Assembly: GCA_040905505.1 (NCBI GenBank) | Contig: JBBDRL010000086.1 | Coordinates: forward strand, 1 to 22,458 | Origin: WHSP01 sp040905505 | GTDB lineage: Bacteria; Gemmatimonadota; Gemmatimonadetes; Longimicrobiales; Longimicrobiaceae | DNA length: 22,458 bases | Reading direction: 5' to 3' | In this document: in pieces, positions 14,050 to 22,458 of the stretch | Position numbering within the stretch: position 1 is the first letter of the stretch | Layout: every line of letters begins with the position of its first letter | Translations under genes and position numbers: made by a program | The notes under the pieces: generated by a model | Databases searched by the model: none | Told to the model about the DNA's origin: nothing | What the model saw: the letters and a program-made list of their open reading frames with translations, nothing else

Positions 14050-15161
14050 GCCACCTCCTGTGCGTTCAGCCGGCCCCGCAGTGGCAGATTCGACCAGGAC
14101 TCGGCGGGATATGCCCTCTCCCTTTCGATTGGCCGGTTGCGGAACCACTGGGCGACGAGCAGCATCTCGTCGGCCCGACCCCGGGACGCGATCCGGGCAA
14201 GCGGTTCGGGCTCACGATAGTGGCGCTCGGCAGAAGCCAGCAAGCGCCGACGTTCGCGAGCCGTCCGCGGCGCATCGTAGACACCGCGGATCGAGCCGCT
14301 GCGCACCGCGTAGACGCGGTGGTCGCCTTCCGCCCCCGGTACGACGTACAGGAAGGTCAGCTCCTCGATCGCCGCCCGCAGGCGCGTGAACTCCGCACGA
14401 AGCACCTCCAGGCGCGTCAGGCGGTCGCGCAGCGACGCCGCGTGCTCGAACTCCATTCTCCGAGCTGCGTCCTCCATTCGCGACGTCAGTTCGCGGAGCG
14501 GCTCGTCGTCCGTCCCCTCCAGAAAGGCCCGGGCCTGCCGCAGACGGTTCAGATACTCACCTTCGGTGCACCGCCCGGCGCAGGGCGCCGCGCACCGGTC
14601 GAGCTCGAAACGAGAGCAGAGCGGCGTGAGCTCACTTCCGAACAGGTCCTCCTGATCGGCGAAGCGGATCGGTGTCGCCTGCCGGCAGTCGCGCAGGAGC
14701 AGCACATCGTTCAGTTCCTTCACCGCGTCGGCGATTCGCCGTCCGCCTCGCAACGGACCGAAGTAGAGGGCGGACTCATCGTTGACGCGCCGCACGACTC
14801 GTAGTGTCGGCGCCGGGCCCCGAGTGATCTTGAGGAACGAATACAGCCCATCCCGCTTCTGCCGCACGTTGTACGGCGGTCGATGCGCTTTGATGAGCTC
14901 CAGCTCGCGCAGCAGCGAGGCGAATTCGCTGGGGGTGTACTCCCAGTCGATCGCCCGGGCCTCGCGAACGATCCGCCACGCCTTCTCCTCCCGCTTCGCG
15001 CGGAAGTAGCTGAGCAGACGGGTCCGCACCCGCTTCGACTTCCCGACGTACAGCACGACGCCGGTCTCGCTCAACATCCGGTAGATGCCCGGCCGGTTAC
15101 GCGCTCCGGCACGGACCGACTCCCGTAGGTTCGTCCTCACGTCGTCGGCGACCGTCTCCAT
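14046..15161 (-). CDS. UvrC-like GIY-YIG nuclease, N-terminal half only
   Basis: The 371-residue product matches the first half of UvrC. It has a GIY-YIG nuclease domain (PGIYRM at 24-29, LYVGKS at 37-42), a cysteine cluster C-X7-C-X3-C-X3-C near residues 190-206, and a UVR motif around MEDAARRMEFEHAASLRDRL that in UvrC contacts UvrB. The C-terminal RNase H-like nuclease and helix-hairpin-helix parts of UvrC are absent and the frame ends cleanly, so this is a separate family rather than a broken uvrC. Like Cho it may make the 3' incision at bulky lesions. The ATG at 15161 is used; an upstream TTG (15188) is possible. Its stop overlaps the lipoprotein gene. Confidence 0.85.
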   Translation of the reverse strand: METVADDVRTNLRESVRAGARNRPGIYRMLSETGVVLYVGKSKRVRTRLLSYFRAKREEKAWRIVREARAIDWEYTPSEFASLLRELELIKAHRPPYNVRQKRDGLYSFLKITRGPAPTLRVVRRVNDESALYFGPLRGGRRIADAVKELNDVLLLRDCRQATPIRFADQEDLFGSELTPLCSRFELDRCAAPCAGRCTEGEYLNRLRQARAFLEGTDDEPLRELTSRMEDAARRMEFEHAASLRDRLTRLEVLRAEFTRLRAAIEELTFLYVVPGAEGDHRVYAVRSGSIRGVYDAPRTARERRRLLASAERHYREPEPLARIASRGRADEMLLVAQWFRNRPIERERAYPAESWSNLPLRGRLNAQEVA

Positions 15162-15272
15162 GCAGGCGGTTTTCAGCACAGTGAACAAAAACCGAAAGGC
15201 GGGCCGGCAACATAGGCGCCGACGGCGGCGGAGGGAAGGGCCGGCGGCTCGGCCCGGCGATCCGAGGGCCTG

Positions 15273-16100
15273 CTAGCGCTGGCAGGTAGGGCAGAAGAAG
15301 GTCGAGCGAGCGCCCTGGACGATGCGACGGATGGCCGTGCCGCAGGCCGGGCAGGGTTTGCCGGCACGATCGTAGACCTCGAGGCGGAGCGCGAATCCCC
15401 CGCGTTCTCCGGCCGCGTCGCGGTAGTCCAGCAGCGTGGTGCCCCGGAACTCGATTGCTTCGTCGAGCACCGCGCGAATGGTCTCGTGGAGACGGGTCGT
15501 CTCCCGCCGCAGGAGTCTACCGGCGGCCTTCCGCGGGCTGACCCCGGCGCGAAAGAGGGCCTCGCTTGCGTAGATGTTGCCGACGCCGACGACCCTGCGC
15601 TGATCCATCAGCCAGGTCTTGATGGCCACGCGCGACCGGCGGGTCAGGCCGTGGAGGGCTTCCGGGGTGAACTCATCGGAGAGGGGTTCGAGGCCGAGCG
15701 CCGCGCTGCGACTTGCCCAGGCTTCGCCGGAGAGCAACTGCAAGCGGCCGAATCGCCGCACGTCCTGGTAGAGTAGGCGGCGGCCGTCTTCGAGCTGAAA
15801 GCGCACACCGGGGTGAGAAGGTTCGGCGGCGTCCACGCCGAGGACGAGAACGCGTCCCGTCATGCCCAGGTTGATGACGAGCCGCTCTGCGCCGGGTGCT
15901 ACCGCACCAATCTTCATCACGATGTTCTTCGCCCGGCGCGTGACCTGCTCGATTCGTGCACCGGCCAGGGACTGCTCGAACCACGCGGGATCGCTGTCGA
16001 TGAGATCGCCGCGGACGACGACCACCGTCCGGACCTGCGCACCGGTCACCAGTCGGCGCAGATCCCGGACGATGGTCTCGACCTCGGGAAGCTCCGGCAC
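15273..16100 (-). CDS. mutM: Formamidopyrimidine-DNA glycosylase (Fpg/MutM)
   Basis: The 275-residue product removes oxidised purines and nicks the abasic site. It has the catalytic N-terminus PELPEVET (Pro2 and Glu3), the conserved lysine in RRAKNI (K58), the helix-two-turn-helix stretch VVGVGNIYASEALF and a complete C-terminal zinc finger (CPACG..CPTCQR). The start is a GTG. It follows the amidohydrolase gene by six bases, so a shared transcript is likely although the functions are unrelated. Confidence 0.95.
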   Translation of the reverse strand: MPELPEVETIVRDLRRLVTGAQVRTVVVVRGDLIDSDPAWFEQSLAGARIEQVTRRAKNIVMKIGAVAPGAERLVINLGMTGRVLVLGVDAAEPSHPGVRFQLEDGRRLLYQDVRRFGRLQLLSGEAWASRSAALGLEPLSDEFTPEALHGLTRRSRVAIKTWLMDQRRVVGVGNIYASEALFRAGVSPRKAAGRLLRRETTRLHETIRAVLDEAIEFRGTTLLDYRDAAGERGGFALRLEVYDRAGKPCPACGTAIRRIVQGARSTFFCPTCQR

Positions 16101-16106
16101 GCAGAG

Positions 16107-17531
16107 CTACCGTATTCCGACCTGCCCCCGGACCGAGTCGACGAGCTTCACCGCGTCGTACCCGACACCATCCTTGAAGACGAGCGTGACCTCACGAATA
16201 CTCGCGGGATCGGTCACGGGGTTGCCGTCGATCACGGTGAGATCAGCGATCTTCCCGGCTGCGACTGACCCGAGCTCGGATTCCAGCCCCAGAACACGCG
16301 CGCCGTTGAGGGTCATGATCTGCACCACCTCGACCGGCGTGAACCCGGCCTCGATGAGAAGCTCGAAGTTGCGCTGATCACCGAACCCCGGCAGGGCGCC
16401 GCCGTTGCCGGTCGGGTCGACGCCCGCGCCGAGGAGCCCGCCGGCCCGTACGAACGCGACCTCATACTGCTGCGCCTTCCGGAACACCTCCGGCATCGTC
16501 GACGTCGCCGCCTGCTCCGCAATCGAGTTCCTGCGGTTGAGGTACTCCTGGAGCGCCTCTGGCGACATCGCCTCGGTGAACCGGTCCTCCAGAGGAGGCC
16601 GTCCAGGAACGCTGAGCTCGTAGACCGCCAGGGTCGAGGTCATCGCCACGCCGTTGTCGATCATGTCGCGGAAGGTCTGCTGCACTTCCTGACTCCCGAG
16701 GTCGAGGTCCAGCAGGCTGGCGCGCAATCCCGAAGGGCATTGGTCCGGCTCCTTGTCGGCGGCGTAATCACTGTTCGTGAACAGCCCGTGCTCGAGGTTG
16801 TCGATACCCAGTTCGACTGCCTCGCGGAAGGACACGGAGCACAGATGGCCGGTGAACTTCAGGCCACGCCGATGCGCCTCGTCGATCGCCGCCTTCAGGT
16901 CGGCCCGGCTGATGGAGGTGTATGCCTTGAACCAGGTTGCGCCCTCGTCGGCCCAGTAGCCGACCACGCGGCGTGCGTCCTCCGGCGTCGAGACGCCGGT
17001 CATATAGCCGCTGGTGGGGCCGGTGATGTAAGGACCCGTGATGTGCATCCGGGGGCCGATCATTCGCCCCTCCTCGATCCCCCGCTTCATGTTGATCTCG
17101 CTGTACGGGTGATAGCTGCCCGTCGTGCGGATCGTGGTGACGCCGCTGCCCAGATAGAGCCGCGGCGCGCTGTACGAGATCTGCACCTGCCGCGAGGACG
17201 TGGTATAGAAGGTGTGGTTGTGCAGCCCGATCATCCCCGGAATCACCGTGTGGCCGGTGAGATCGAGCTCCTCGGCGGAAGCTGGCACGCTGATCGCCGC
17301 CGTCGGGCCGACCGCCACGATCCGGTTGCCCTCGATCAGGACGGTCTGCCCCTCTGCCGGTGGAGCTCCGGTTCCGTCGACCACGCGCACGTTGGTGAGC
17401 GCGACGACCGGCGCGTCGATCGCGACGAACTCGCGGACGGACGAGCTCAAGGAAGCCGCGTCCTGCCCCGCGGCGGCGACCGGCGTGAGGAGACCGAGCA
17501 TCAGGAGGGAAATGGCAGTTGAAGCACGCAT
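16107..17531 (-). CDS. Exported amidohydrolase (imidazolonepropionase/prolidase-like)
   Basis: The 474-residue product has a signal peptide (about residues 1-22) and a metal-dependent hydrolase barrel. The metal site is complete: H104-X-H106 (GLHNH), the bridging lysine K202 (WFKAY), H229, H248 (EHG) and D372 (GVDPTG). The C-terminal LGSVAAGKIADLTVIDGNP is the usual end of this superfamily. Members cleave cyclic amides or Xaa-Pro peptides, but the substrate cannot be told here. It is exported, so it probably acts in the periplasm on peptides or related compounds. The gene starts three bases after the multicopper oxidase stop. Confidence 0.9.
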   Translation of the reverse strand: MRASTAISLLMLGLLTPVAAAGQDAASLSSSVREFVAIDAPVVALTNVRVVDGTGAPPAEGQTVLIEGNRIVAVGPTAAISVPASAEELDLTGHTVIPGMIGLHNHTFYTTSSRQVQISYSAPRLYLGSGVTTIRTTGSYHPYSEINMKRGIEEGRMIGPRMHITGPYITGPTSGYMTGVSTPEDARRVVGYWADEGATWFKAYTSISRADLKAAIDEAHRRGLKFTGHLCSVSFREAVELGIDNLEHGLFTNSDYAADKEPDQCPSGLRASLLDLDLGSQEVQQTFRDMIDNGVAMTSTLAVYELSVPGRPPLEDRFTEAMSPEALQEYLNRRNSIAEQAATSTMPEVFRKAQQYEVAFVRAGGLLGAGVDPTGNGGALPGFGDQRNFELLIEAGFTPVEVVQIMTLNGARVLGLESELGSVAAGKIADLTVIDGNPVTDPASIREVTLVFKDGVGYDAVKLVDSVRGQVGIR

Positions 17532-17534
17532 GAG

Positions 17535-19715
17535 TTACTCCTGTAGAAAGGCGGACGACGGGTCGACGTGCAGCACCGTGCGCATGCCGGATTCGAGGTG
17601 CTCCGCGATGTGACAGTGTAGCATCCATGCTCCCGGGTTCGACAGCTCCACGAGCACGTCGGCGGTCTCACCGACCGGGAGAATGAACGTATCCTTCCAG
17701 ACGAGGTTCGGGACGGGCACCCCGTTGCGTGAGATGACGAGGAACCGCTGCCCGTGCAGATGAATCGGATGATGCATTGCGTGCAGCACCCCGCGCTCAT
17801 TGACGATGCGGATCTTCGCCACCTCGCCAACAGAGAAGCGCCAGTCGATGGCTTCGTTCTCGTGCCCGGTGTCGGCGTCCCGGAGGATCCACCGAACGTC
17901 GCGCCCGGTCGACGCCCAGTTCATCATCTCCATCGTGCCGCTCCACTCGACCGGGTGGAAATAGGCGGAGTCCGTCCGCATCATCGTCATGACGGAGAAG
18001 GGCAGGTCGCCGACCTGCATCGAGAGCTGGAGCGTGTGGTCCGGCGCGCGGTCGAGATGCTCACGGTACGGGTCGAACTCGGCCGTCACTGCCGGGTTAT
18101 CCCGCAGCGGCTCGAATCCATTCGCGCTCCTGCTGGCCGCCCCCTCGCCCCCCACCCGTACCACGCCGAAGGTATCGACCGCGGCCAGGAATCGCCCGCC
18201 GACCTTGTCGAGCGCCTGGACTCGGTTGATCAGGGGAAAGCTGCCGGGCCGCTCGAACAGTACTTCGAACACATACCGCTCGCCGGGTGCGATCACCACG
18301 CTCTCGATCCATTCCTCCCGCTCGAACAGGCCCAGATCCGAACCGACCAGCTTCATCGCGATCCCATCGGGAAGCGACAGATTGAAGGTGCGCGTGTTGC
18401 TCGCGTTCGCCAGGAAGAAGCGCGCGGTACCCGGTCGGGGCAGGTCGAGACGATAGTCGCTCTCTCCGTTGACGAGGAGCGTGTTGCCGAAGCGACCCAT
18501 GAGCGCGTGTGTCGCCGCCTCCGCGCCGGGAGGGACTGCACCGGTGGGCGTCAGAAGCAGGTCGTCGAGGATGAGCACGTTCTCCGTGTCGACCTTGTTC
18601 CACGGCGCGGGGTCCTCCTCGACGAGGATCGTCCCGTACAAGCCCAGCTCCTGCTGGATGTCTTCGCGGTGATGCGCGTGGTACCAGTAGATCCCCTGGT
18701 CGGGAAAGTCGAGCGTGTAGAAGTGGGTGCCGCCGGGCTCGACCGGGTCCTGCGTCAGGTGTGGCACGCCGTCGGAGGGGTTCTCGAGACGTAGTCCGTG
18801 CCAGTGAATCGCCCCCGGCAGACCGATCCCGTTCTCGAACTGGACGACGATCCGCGAGCCGCGCACGACGCGGATGGCGGGACCGGGGTACTGGCCATTG
18901 AATGCGAACATCGTCAGGCCCCGACCACCGATCGACCGGGCCACTGGGGCGGCCACGAGACGCAGGGTGTCACCGTCCTCCAGGCGTCTCTGCTCGGACG
19001 GTCTGGCCGGCGGATACGGGCCGCCGGCCACGCGGTACGGCGCTACATCGGGTCTGAGCGCCATCATTCCAGGCAGCATCGTCTGCTCCGGATCCATGGG
19101 CGGTACGGGCCATCCGTCCGCGTCCGTGTTCGAATGGCCGGCGTGATCCCCTCCCGAAGGCTGGTTCGGACTCCCGGCGCCCATCAGCATGACGGGATCG
19201 TCGACCGGCAGCACGCGGCTGCTGGCCGACATCCCTCGCAACACGATCCTGCCAGCCCATTCGTCGCGGTCGACGTCGTCCTCGGCCGTGACCACTACCA
19301 TGAACTTCTCGAGCGCCACCTCACCTTGCACCCGCCCACCGCGGACTTCGCCGAGCCGGATTACGGGCCGGAGCATCGGTGTCGTCGCCCACGCCACATA
19401 CCGGGTGTAGCCGAGCGCCTCGGGGGCGGGCAGATGGGCCACCCGAAGATCGAGGCGATAGCGGTGGACCCCGTCTCTCGTTACGGCTACGCCGAACGGC
19501 GTGGGCAGGTGCTCGAGACGGACCGTCCCGGTAGCGTCGAGCAGGTCGGGTACCGGTATCAACGAGATGCAGTACAGGTCGGGATCGGGCTGCACTGCGT
19601 TTTCGCGGTCGCACGTCGCCGTCGGCCCCTGCGCGCCCGCGGTCGGCGGATTAGCGGCGGCGACCGCATGAGCGGTCAGCGCCAACGTCAATATGGTCGA
19701 TAGCGAACGGATCAT
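17535..19715 (-). CDS. Exported multicopper oxidase with N-terminal extension
   Basis: The 726-residue product has a signal peptide, an unassigned beta-rich domain (about residues 30-165), a linker rich in Met, His and Pro (about 170-225) and a three-domain multicopper oxidase. All four copper motifs are present: HWHG (H304, H306), HAHH (about 347-350), HPIHLHG (near 645) and HCHIAEHLESGM (near 697-708), whose last Met is the type 1 axial ligand. Such enzymes oxidise phenols or metal ions with oxygen in the periplasm. The Met/His-rich linker is reminiscent of copper-binding inserts in CueO and may point to copper handling. It leads a tight unit with the amidohydrolase and mutM. Confidence 0.92.
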   Translation of the reverse strand: MIRSLSTILTLALTAHAVAAANPPTAGAQGPTATCDRENAVQPDPDLYCISLIPVPDLLDATGTVRLEHLPTPFGVAVTRDGVHRYRLDLRVAHLPAPEALGYTRYVAWATTPMLRPVIRLGEVRGGRVQGEVALEKFMVVVTAEDDVDRDEWAGRIVLRGMSASSRVLPVDDPVMLMGAGSPNQPSGGDHAGHSNTDADGWPVPPMDPEQTMLPGMMALRPDVAPYRVAGGPYPPARPSEQRRLEDGDTLRLVAAPVARSIGGRGLTMFAFNGQYPGPAIRVVRGSRIVVQFENGIGLPGAIHWHGLRLENPSDGVPHLTQDPVEPGGTHFYTLDFPDQGIYWYHAHHREDIQQELGLYGTILVEEDPAPWNKVDTENVLILDDLLLTPTGAVPPGAEAATHALMGRFGNTLLVNGESDYRLDLPRPGTARFFLANASNTRTFNLSLPDGIAMKLVGSDLGLFEREEWIESVVIAPGERYVFEVLFERPGSFPLINRVQALDKVGGRFLAAVDTFGVVRVGGEGAASRSANGFEPLRDNPAVTAEFDPYREHLDRAPDHTLQLSMQVGDLPFSVMTMMRTDSAYFHPVEWSGTMEMMNWASTGRDVRWILRDADTGHENEAIDWRFSVGEVAKIRIVNERGVLHAMHHPIHLHGQRFLVISRNGVPVPNLVWKDTFILPVGETADVLVELSNPGAWMLHCHIAEHLESGMRTVLHVDPSSAFLQE

Positions 19716-19815
19716 AGGCGACCGCCTGTGCCCGATGAAGCAGAGGATGATTCGGCGAGGATGACGATTTTGGCGCGCCGGAGCGGCATTCCCACTGTGA
19801 AGGCGCGATAGCTTT

Positions 19816-21093
19816 TCAGACGCGGCCGACCTCGCGCCATGCGATGTCCCGGCGGAAGGTACGCCCCTCGAAGCGGATCCGTTCCGCTACCGACCGGCTA
19901 CGCTCCGCAGCCTCGCCGACGGTGGCGCCGATGGCGGTCACGGACAGGACGCGGCCACCCGACGTCACGAGCCGGTCGCCCTCCCGGGCCGTCCCCGCAT
20001 GGAAGACGAAGACATCCTCGGAAGTGAGATCCGGGGGCAGCTCGATCGGCACGCCTTTCATGTATTCCCCCGGATAACCACCCGATGCGAGCACCGTCGT
20101 CACCGCGGCGCCGGGCCGCCAGCGAATGGGCAGTCGGTCGGTCAGCGGCGTGCCGCTCGCGACCGTGACCATCAGATCGACGAGCGAGCTCTCCATCAGC
20201 GGGAGAATCACCTGGGCCTCCGGATCACCGAACCGGCAATTGAACTCGACGACCTTCGGCCCCTCGTCCGTGATCATCAGGCCCGCGTATAGCACGCCCC
20301 TGTAGGGCCGTCCCTCCTCGGCGAGCGCCTCCACCGTCGGTCTCAGGATCTCGCGCTCGATGCGGTCGAGTAGTTCCGGGCTGGCGATGGAGACCGGCGC
20401 ATAGGCGCCCATCCCGCCGGTGTTCGGTCCCGTGTCACCCTCACCGATCCGCTTGTGGTCCTGCGCTGCCAGCAGCGTGACCAGCGAGTCGTCACCGCAC
20501 AGCGCGAAGACCGACAACTCCTCGCCCTGCATGAATTCCTCGATCACCAACTGCTCGCCAGCGGCTCCGAACACCCCTTCGCCGAGAACATCTTCGACCG
20601 CGGCGACGGCTTCGTCCGTGCTCTCGCAGACGAGCGCGCCCTTGCCCGCCGCGAGCCCGGAAGCCTTCACTACGAGTGGCGCGCCCAGCGTCCGGACGTA
20701 CTCGACGGCCGTTCCCGTTTCCGTGAAGATCTCGAAGTCGGCGGTCGGGATGCCATGACGCTGCATCAGCGACTTCGCGAATGCCTTGGAGCTCTCGATC
20801 TCCGCGGCTCGCTTCGACGGCCCGAAGATCGCCAGGTTCTGAGCCGAGAAGTGATCGACGACGCCCTCGGCGAGGGGGATCTCGGGACCCACCACGGTCA
20901 GGTCCACGCCTTCACGGAGCGCCCAGCCCGCGAGCGCCTGGATCTCCGTGGGGCCGAGCGGTATCGAGGTCGCCACCTCCGCGGTACCTCCGTTACCCTT
21001 CGTTACGAAGAGCTCGGCGTCCGGAGCGTCGGACCGGATCTTCTGGAGGAGCGCGTGCTCGCGACCGCCGTTTCCTATCACCAGGATCTTCAT
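19816..21093 (-). CDS. purD: Phosphoribosylamine-glycine ligase (PurD)
   Basis: The 425-residue product catalyses the second step of purine synthesis, joining glycine to phosphoribosylamine with ATP. It begins with MKILVIGNGGREHAL. The ATP-grasp part includes KASGLAAGKGALV and VIEEFMQGEELSV, followed by GPNTGGMGAYAP and the metal-binding EFNCRFGDPEAQ. Length is normal. It lies 13 bases after the PLP enzyme gene and probably shares its transcript. Confidence 0.97.
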   Translation of the reverse strand: MKILVIGNGGREHALLQKIRSDAPDAELFVTKGNGGTAEVATSIPLGPTEIQALAGWALREGVDLTVVGPEIPLAEGVVDHFSAQNLAIFGPSKRAAEIESSKAFAKSLMQRHGIPTADFEIFTETGTAVEYVRTLGAPLVVKASGLAAGKGALVCESTDEAVAAVEDVLGEGVFGAAGEQLVIEEFMQGEELSVFALCGDDSLVTLLAAQDHKRIGEGDTGPNTGGMGAYAPVSIASPELLDRIEREILRPTVEALAEEGRPYRGVLYAGLMITDEGPKVVEFNCRFGDPEAQVILPLMESSLVDLMVTVASGTPLTDRLPIRWRPGAAVTTVLASGGYPGEYMKGVPIELPPDLTSEDVFVFHAGTAREGDRLVTSGGRVLSVTAIGATVGEAAERSRSVAERIRFEGRTFRRDIAWREVGRV

Positions 21094-21106
21094 CCGTTCC
21101 GCGACA

Positions 21107-22273
21107 CTAGACCTTTCGGAGAGCCTGCTCGAGATCCTCGAGCAGGTCGTCGACGTCTTCCACCCCGCACGAGAGCCGGACGAGGCCGTTCGTCAACCCC
21201 ATCCGCAGGCGGCGCTCCTCGGGGACGGATGCGTGGGTCATCAGCGCCGGATGGCCGATCAGGCTCTCCACGCCGCCCAGGGATTCGGCCAGCGAGAACA
21301 GCCTCACCCCCTCGACGAATCGGCGTGCGCGTTCGAGCGTCCCCAGGTCCACCGACACCATGCCCGTGAATCCATCCATCTGCTCGCGGGCGAGAACGTG
21401 CTGCGGATGAGAGGGGAGGCCAGGATAGTACACGCGCTCCACCTCTGCGTGCGCGTCCAACCACTCCGCGATACGCTGGCCATTCTCGTTGTGCGCCCTC
21501 ATGCGAAGGTGCAGCGTCTTGGTCCCCCGCAGTGCAAGCCAGCAGTCCCACGGCCCCGGCACGCCGCCGGCTGCGTTCTGTAGGAAACGCAGGCGCTCGT
21601 GGAGGTCGTCGTCATCGACGATCAGAAGCCCGCCGACCATGTCCGAGTGGCCGTTGATGTACTTCGTCGTGGAGTGCAGGACCACGTCCGCCCCGAGTTC
21701 CAGGGGGCGCTGGTTGTACGGTGAGGCGAAGGTGTTGTCCACGCTGAGCAGCGCGCCAGCCCGATGCGCGATCTCGACCGCGGCCCGGATGTCCGTGAGC
21801 CGCATCATCGGATTGGTCGGCGTCTCGATATGCACGAGCTTGGTCTCCGGGCGAACCGCCGCCTCGACCGCTTCGAGGTCACCTGAATCGACGAAGGTGA
21901 ATTCGATCCCGAGCCGCGTGAATACCTGGTCGAAGAGTCGGAAGCTCCCGCCGTACACCCCCTCGCCTGAGACGACGTGGTCACCCGCCGAGAGCAGTTT
22001 CGTCAGAGTGTCGAGAGCGGCGAGCCCGGAGGCGAAGGCGATGCCGAACCGCCCCTCCTCGAGAGCCGCGACATTCCCCTCGAGGGCTTCGCGGGTCGGA
22101 TTGTGAGTCCGTGCGTACTCGTATCCGAGATGACGACCCAGTTCCGGCTGAACGTACGTCGACGTCTGATAGACCGGCATCATGATCGCGCCCGTCGTTG
22201 GATCGGGCCGCTGGCCCGCATGGATGGCCTTGCTGCCGAAACGCAGGCCTTCGCTCGTCTCTGGTCTGGACAT
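21107..22273 (-). CDS. Cystathionine gamma-synthase/lyase-type PLP enzyme
   Basis: The 388-residue product is a Cys/Met metabolism PLP enzyme. The cofactor lysine is K204 in HSTTKYINGHSDMVGG, and the entry motif YARTHNPTR and the cofactor-clamping Asp in SVDNTFASPY are intact. The sequence cannot separate cystathionine gamma-synthase (MetB, methionine synthesis) from gamma-lyase (cysteine synthesis). The ATG at 22273 matches the usual start just before the conserved GSKAIHAGQ; the frame extends 30 codons upstream without family sequence. A candidate promoter lies at 22335-22363. Confidence 0.92.
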   Translation of the reverse strand: MSRPETSEGLRFGSKAIHAGQRPDPTTGAIMMPVYQTSTYVQPELGRHLGYEYARTHNPTREALEGNVAALEEGRFGIAFASGLAALDTLTKLLSAGDHVVSGEGVYGGSFRLFDQVFTRLGIEFTFVDSGDLEAVEAAVRPETKLVHIETPTNPMMRLTDIRAAVEIAHRAGALLSVDNTFASPYNQRPLELGADVVLHSTTKYINGHSDMVGGLLIVDDDDLHERLRFLQNAAGGVPGPWDCWLALRGTKTLHLRMRAHNENGQRIAEWLDAHAEVERVYYPGLPSHPQHVLAREQMDGFTGMVSVDLGTLERARRFVEGVRLFSLAESLGGVESLIGHPALMTHASVPEERRLRMGLTNGLVRLSCGVEDVDDLLEDLEQALRKV

Positions 22274-22334
22274 TGATTCGCTCGCGTGGCACCCGAAAGT
22301 CCGCTGTTCTACAGCGCCCGATTCTTGCTTCCGC

Positions 22335-22363
22335 AACATACGCATCGCGGCGGGCACCGGCAA
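22335..22363 (-). promoter_or_regulatory. Candidate main-sigma promoter for the PLP enzyme and purD
   Basis: On the minus strand TTGCCG, 17 bases and TATGTT resemble -35 and -10 boxes, placing the start near 22328. The leader of about 55 bases can form a six-pair hairpin (22302-22316, CGCTGT/ACAGCG with a three-base loop). The hairpin is too small to call a riboswitch. Confidence 0.38.
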
Positions 22364-22415
22364 AGCGATTGCTTGCTGGCTATCTGGAACCCGTCTACAT
22401 TCGACCCGCTGGCCA

Positions 22416-22458
22416 GCCCGATGTTTCGCCGCGCCCGATGTTTCGCCGCGCCCGATGT
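22416..22458. repeat. 17-bp tandem repeat running off the window
   Basis: GCCCGATGTTTCGCCGC occurs twice in full and continues as nine more bases to the last base of the window. The true number of copies cannot be seen. There is no gene in 22274-22458 apart from the promoter region described above. Confidence 0.9.

Noticed and set aside
14046..15161. Truncated pseudogene of uvrC
   Set aside because: The frame is complete, ends in a coupled stop-start overlap with the next gene and matches the length expected of a separate short UvrC-like protein.
22302..22316. SAM riboswitch in the leader of the PLP enzyme gene
   Set aside because: Only a single six-pair hairpin is visible, without the conserved multi-helix core.

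Overview
The window is GC-rich (roughly 60-65% by eye), densely coded bacterial DNA. No rRNA or tRNA gene was seen. The gene content fits a Gram-negative bacterium that makes menaquinone: a ubiE/menG-ubiD-ubiA-ubiX cluster, a secreted multicopper oxidase, an exported amidohydrolase and a bactofilin-like envelope operon. Gemmatimonadota is my best guess, from gene style only and not proven. Both ends of the window lie inside short tandem repeats, so it may be a whole assembly contig that broke at repeats.

Region 1 (1-231) holds no gene. It contains a heptamer array, a REP-like inverted-repeat doublet and a second heptamer array. Region 2 (232-3869, minus strand) is an envelope-response operon: ECF sigma factor, zinc-type anti-sigma factor, bactofilin-like membrane protein, exported beta-rich protein and a small two-helix membrane protein. 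Two near-identical promoter-like sites (TGAAACTT-N15-CGTAGTT) precede the sigma and anti-sigma genes and suggest autoregulation.

Region 3 (4095-12375, plus strand) is a menaquinone-tailoring cluster: methyltransferase, small membrane protein, UbiD decarboxylase, UbiA prenyltransferase and UbiX flavin prenyltransferase. UbiX makes the prenylated FMN that UbiD needs, and UbiA and UbiE attach the tail and the ring methyl. Between ubiD and ubiA sits a 4.1-kb defence island in the same orientation: a type III-like Res subunit, an MntA-HepT toxin-antitoxin pair and a Mod methyltransferase. Res has a single-base frameshift that separates its helicase from its nuclease. Mod has lost its centre in frame. 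MntA and HepT look intact. This is either a decaying restriction-modification system with a surviving toxin-antitoxin pair or, for Res, partly a sequencing error.

Region 4 (12465-22363) starts with a plus-strand phosphodiesterase that converges on a minus-strand block. In minus-strand transcription order the block reads: PLP-dependent sulfur amino acid enzyme, purD; multicopper oxidase, amidohydrolase, mutM; UvrC-like GIY-YIG nuclease, and a lipoprotein that resembles a metallophosphoesterase but has lost most metal ligands. The first pair, the next three and the last pair are each tightly spaced and are probably three transcription units.
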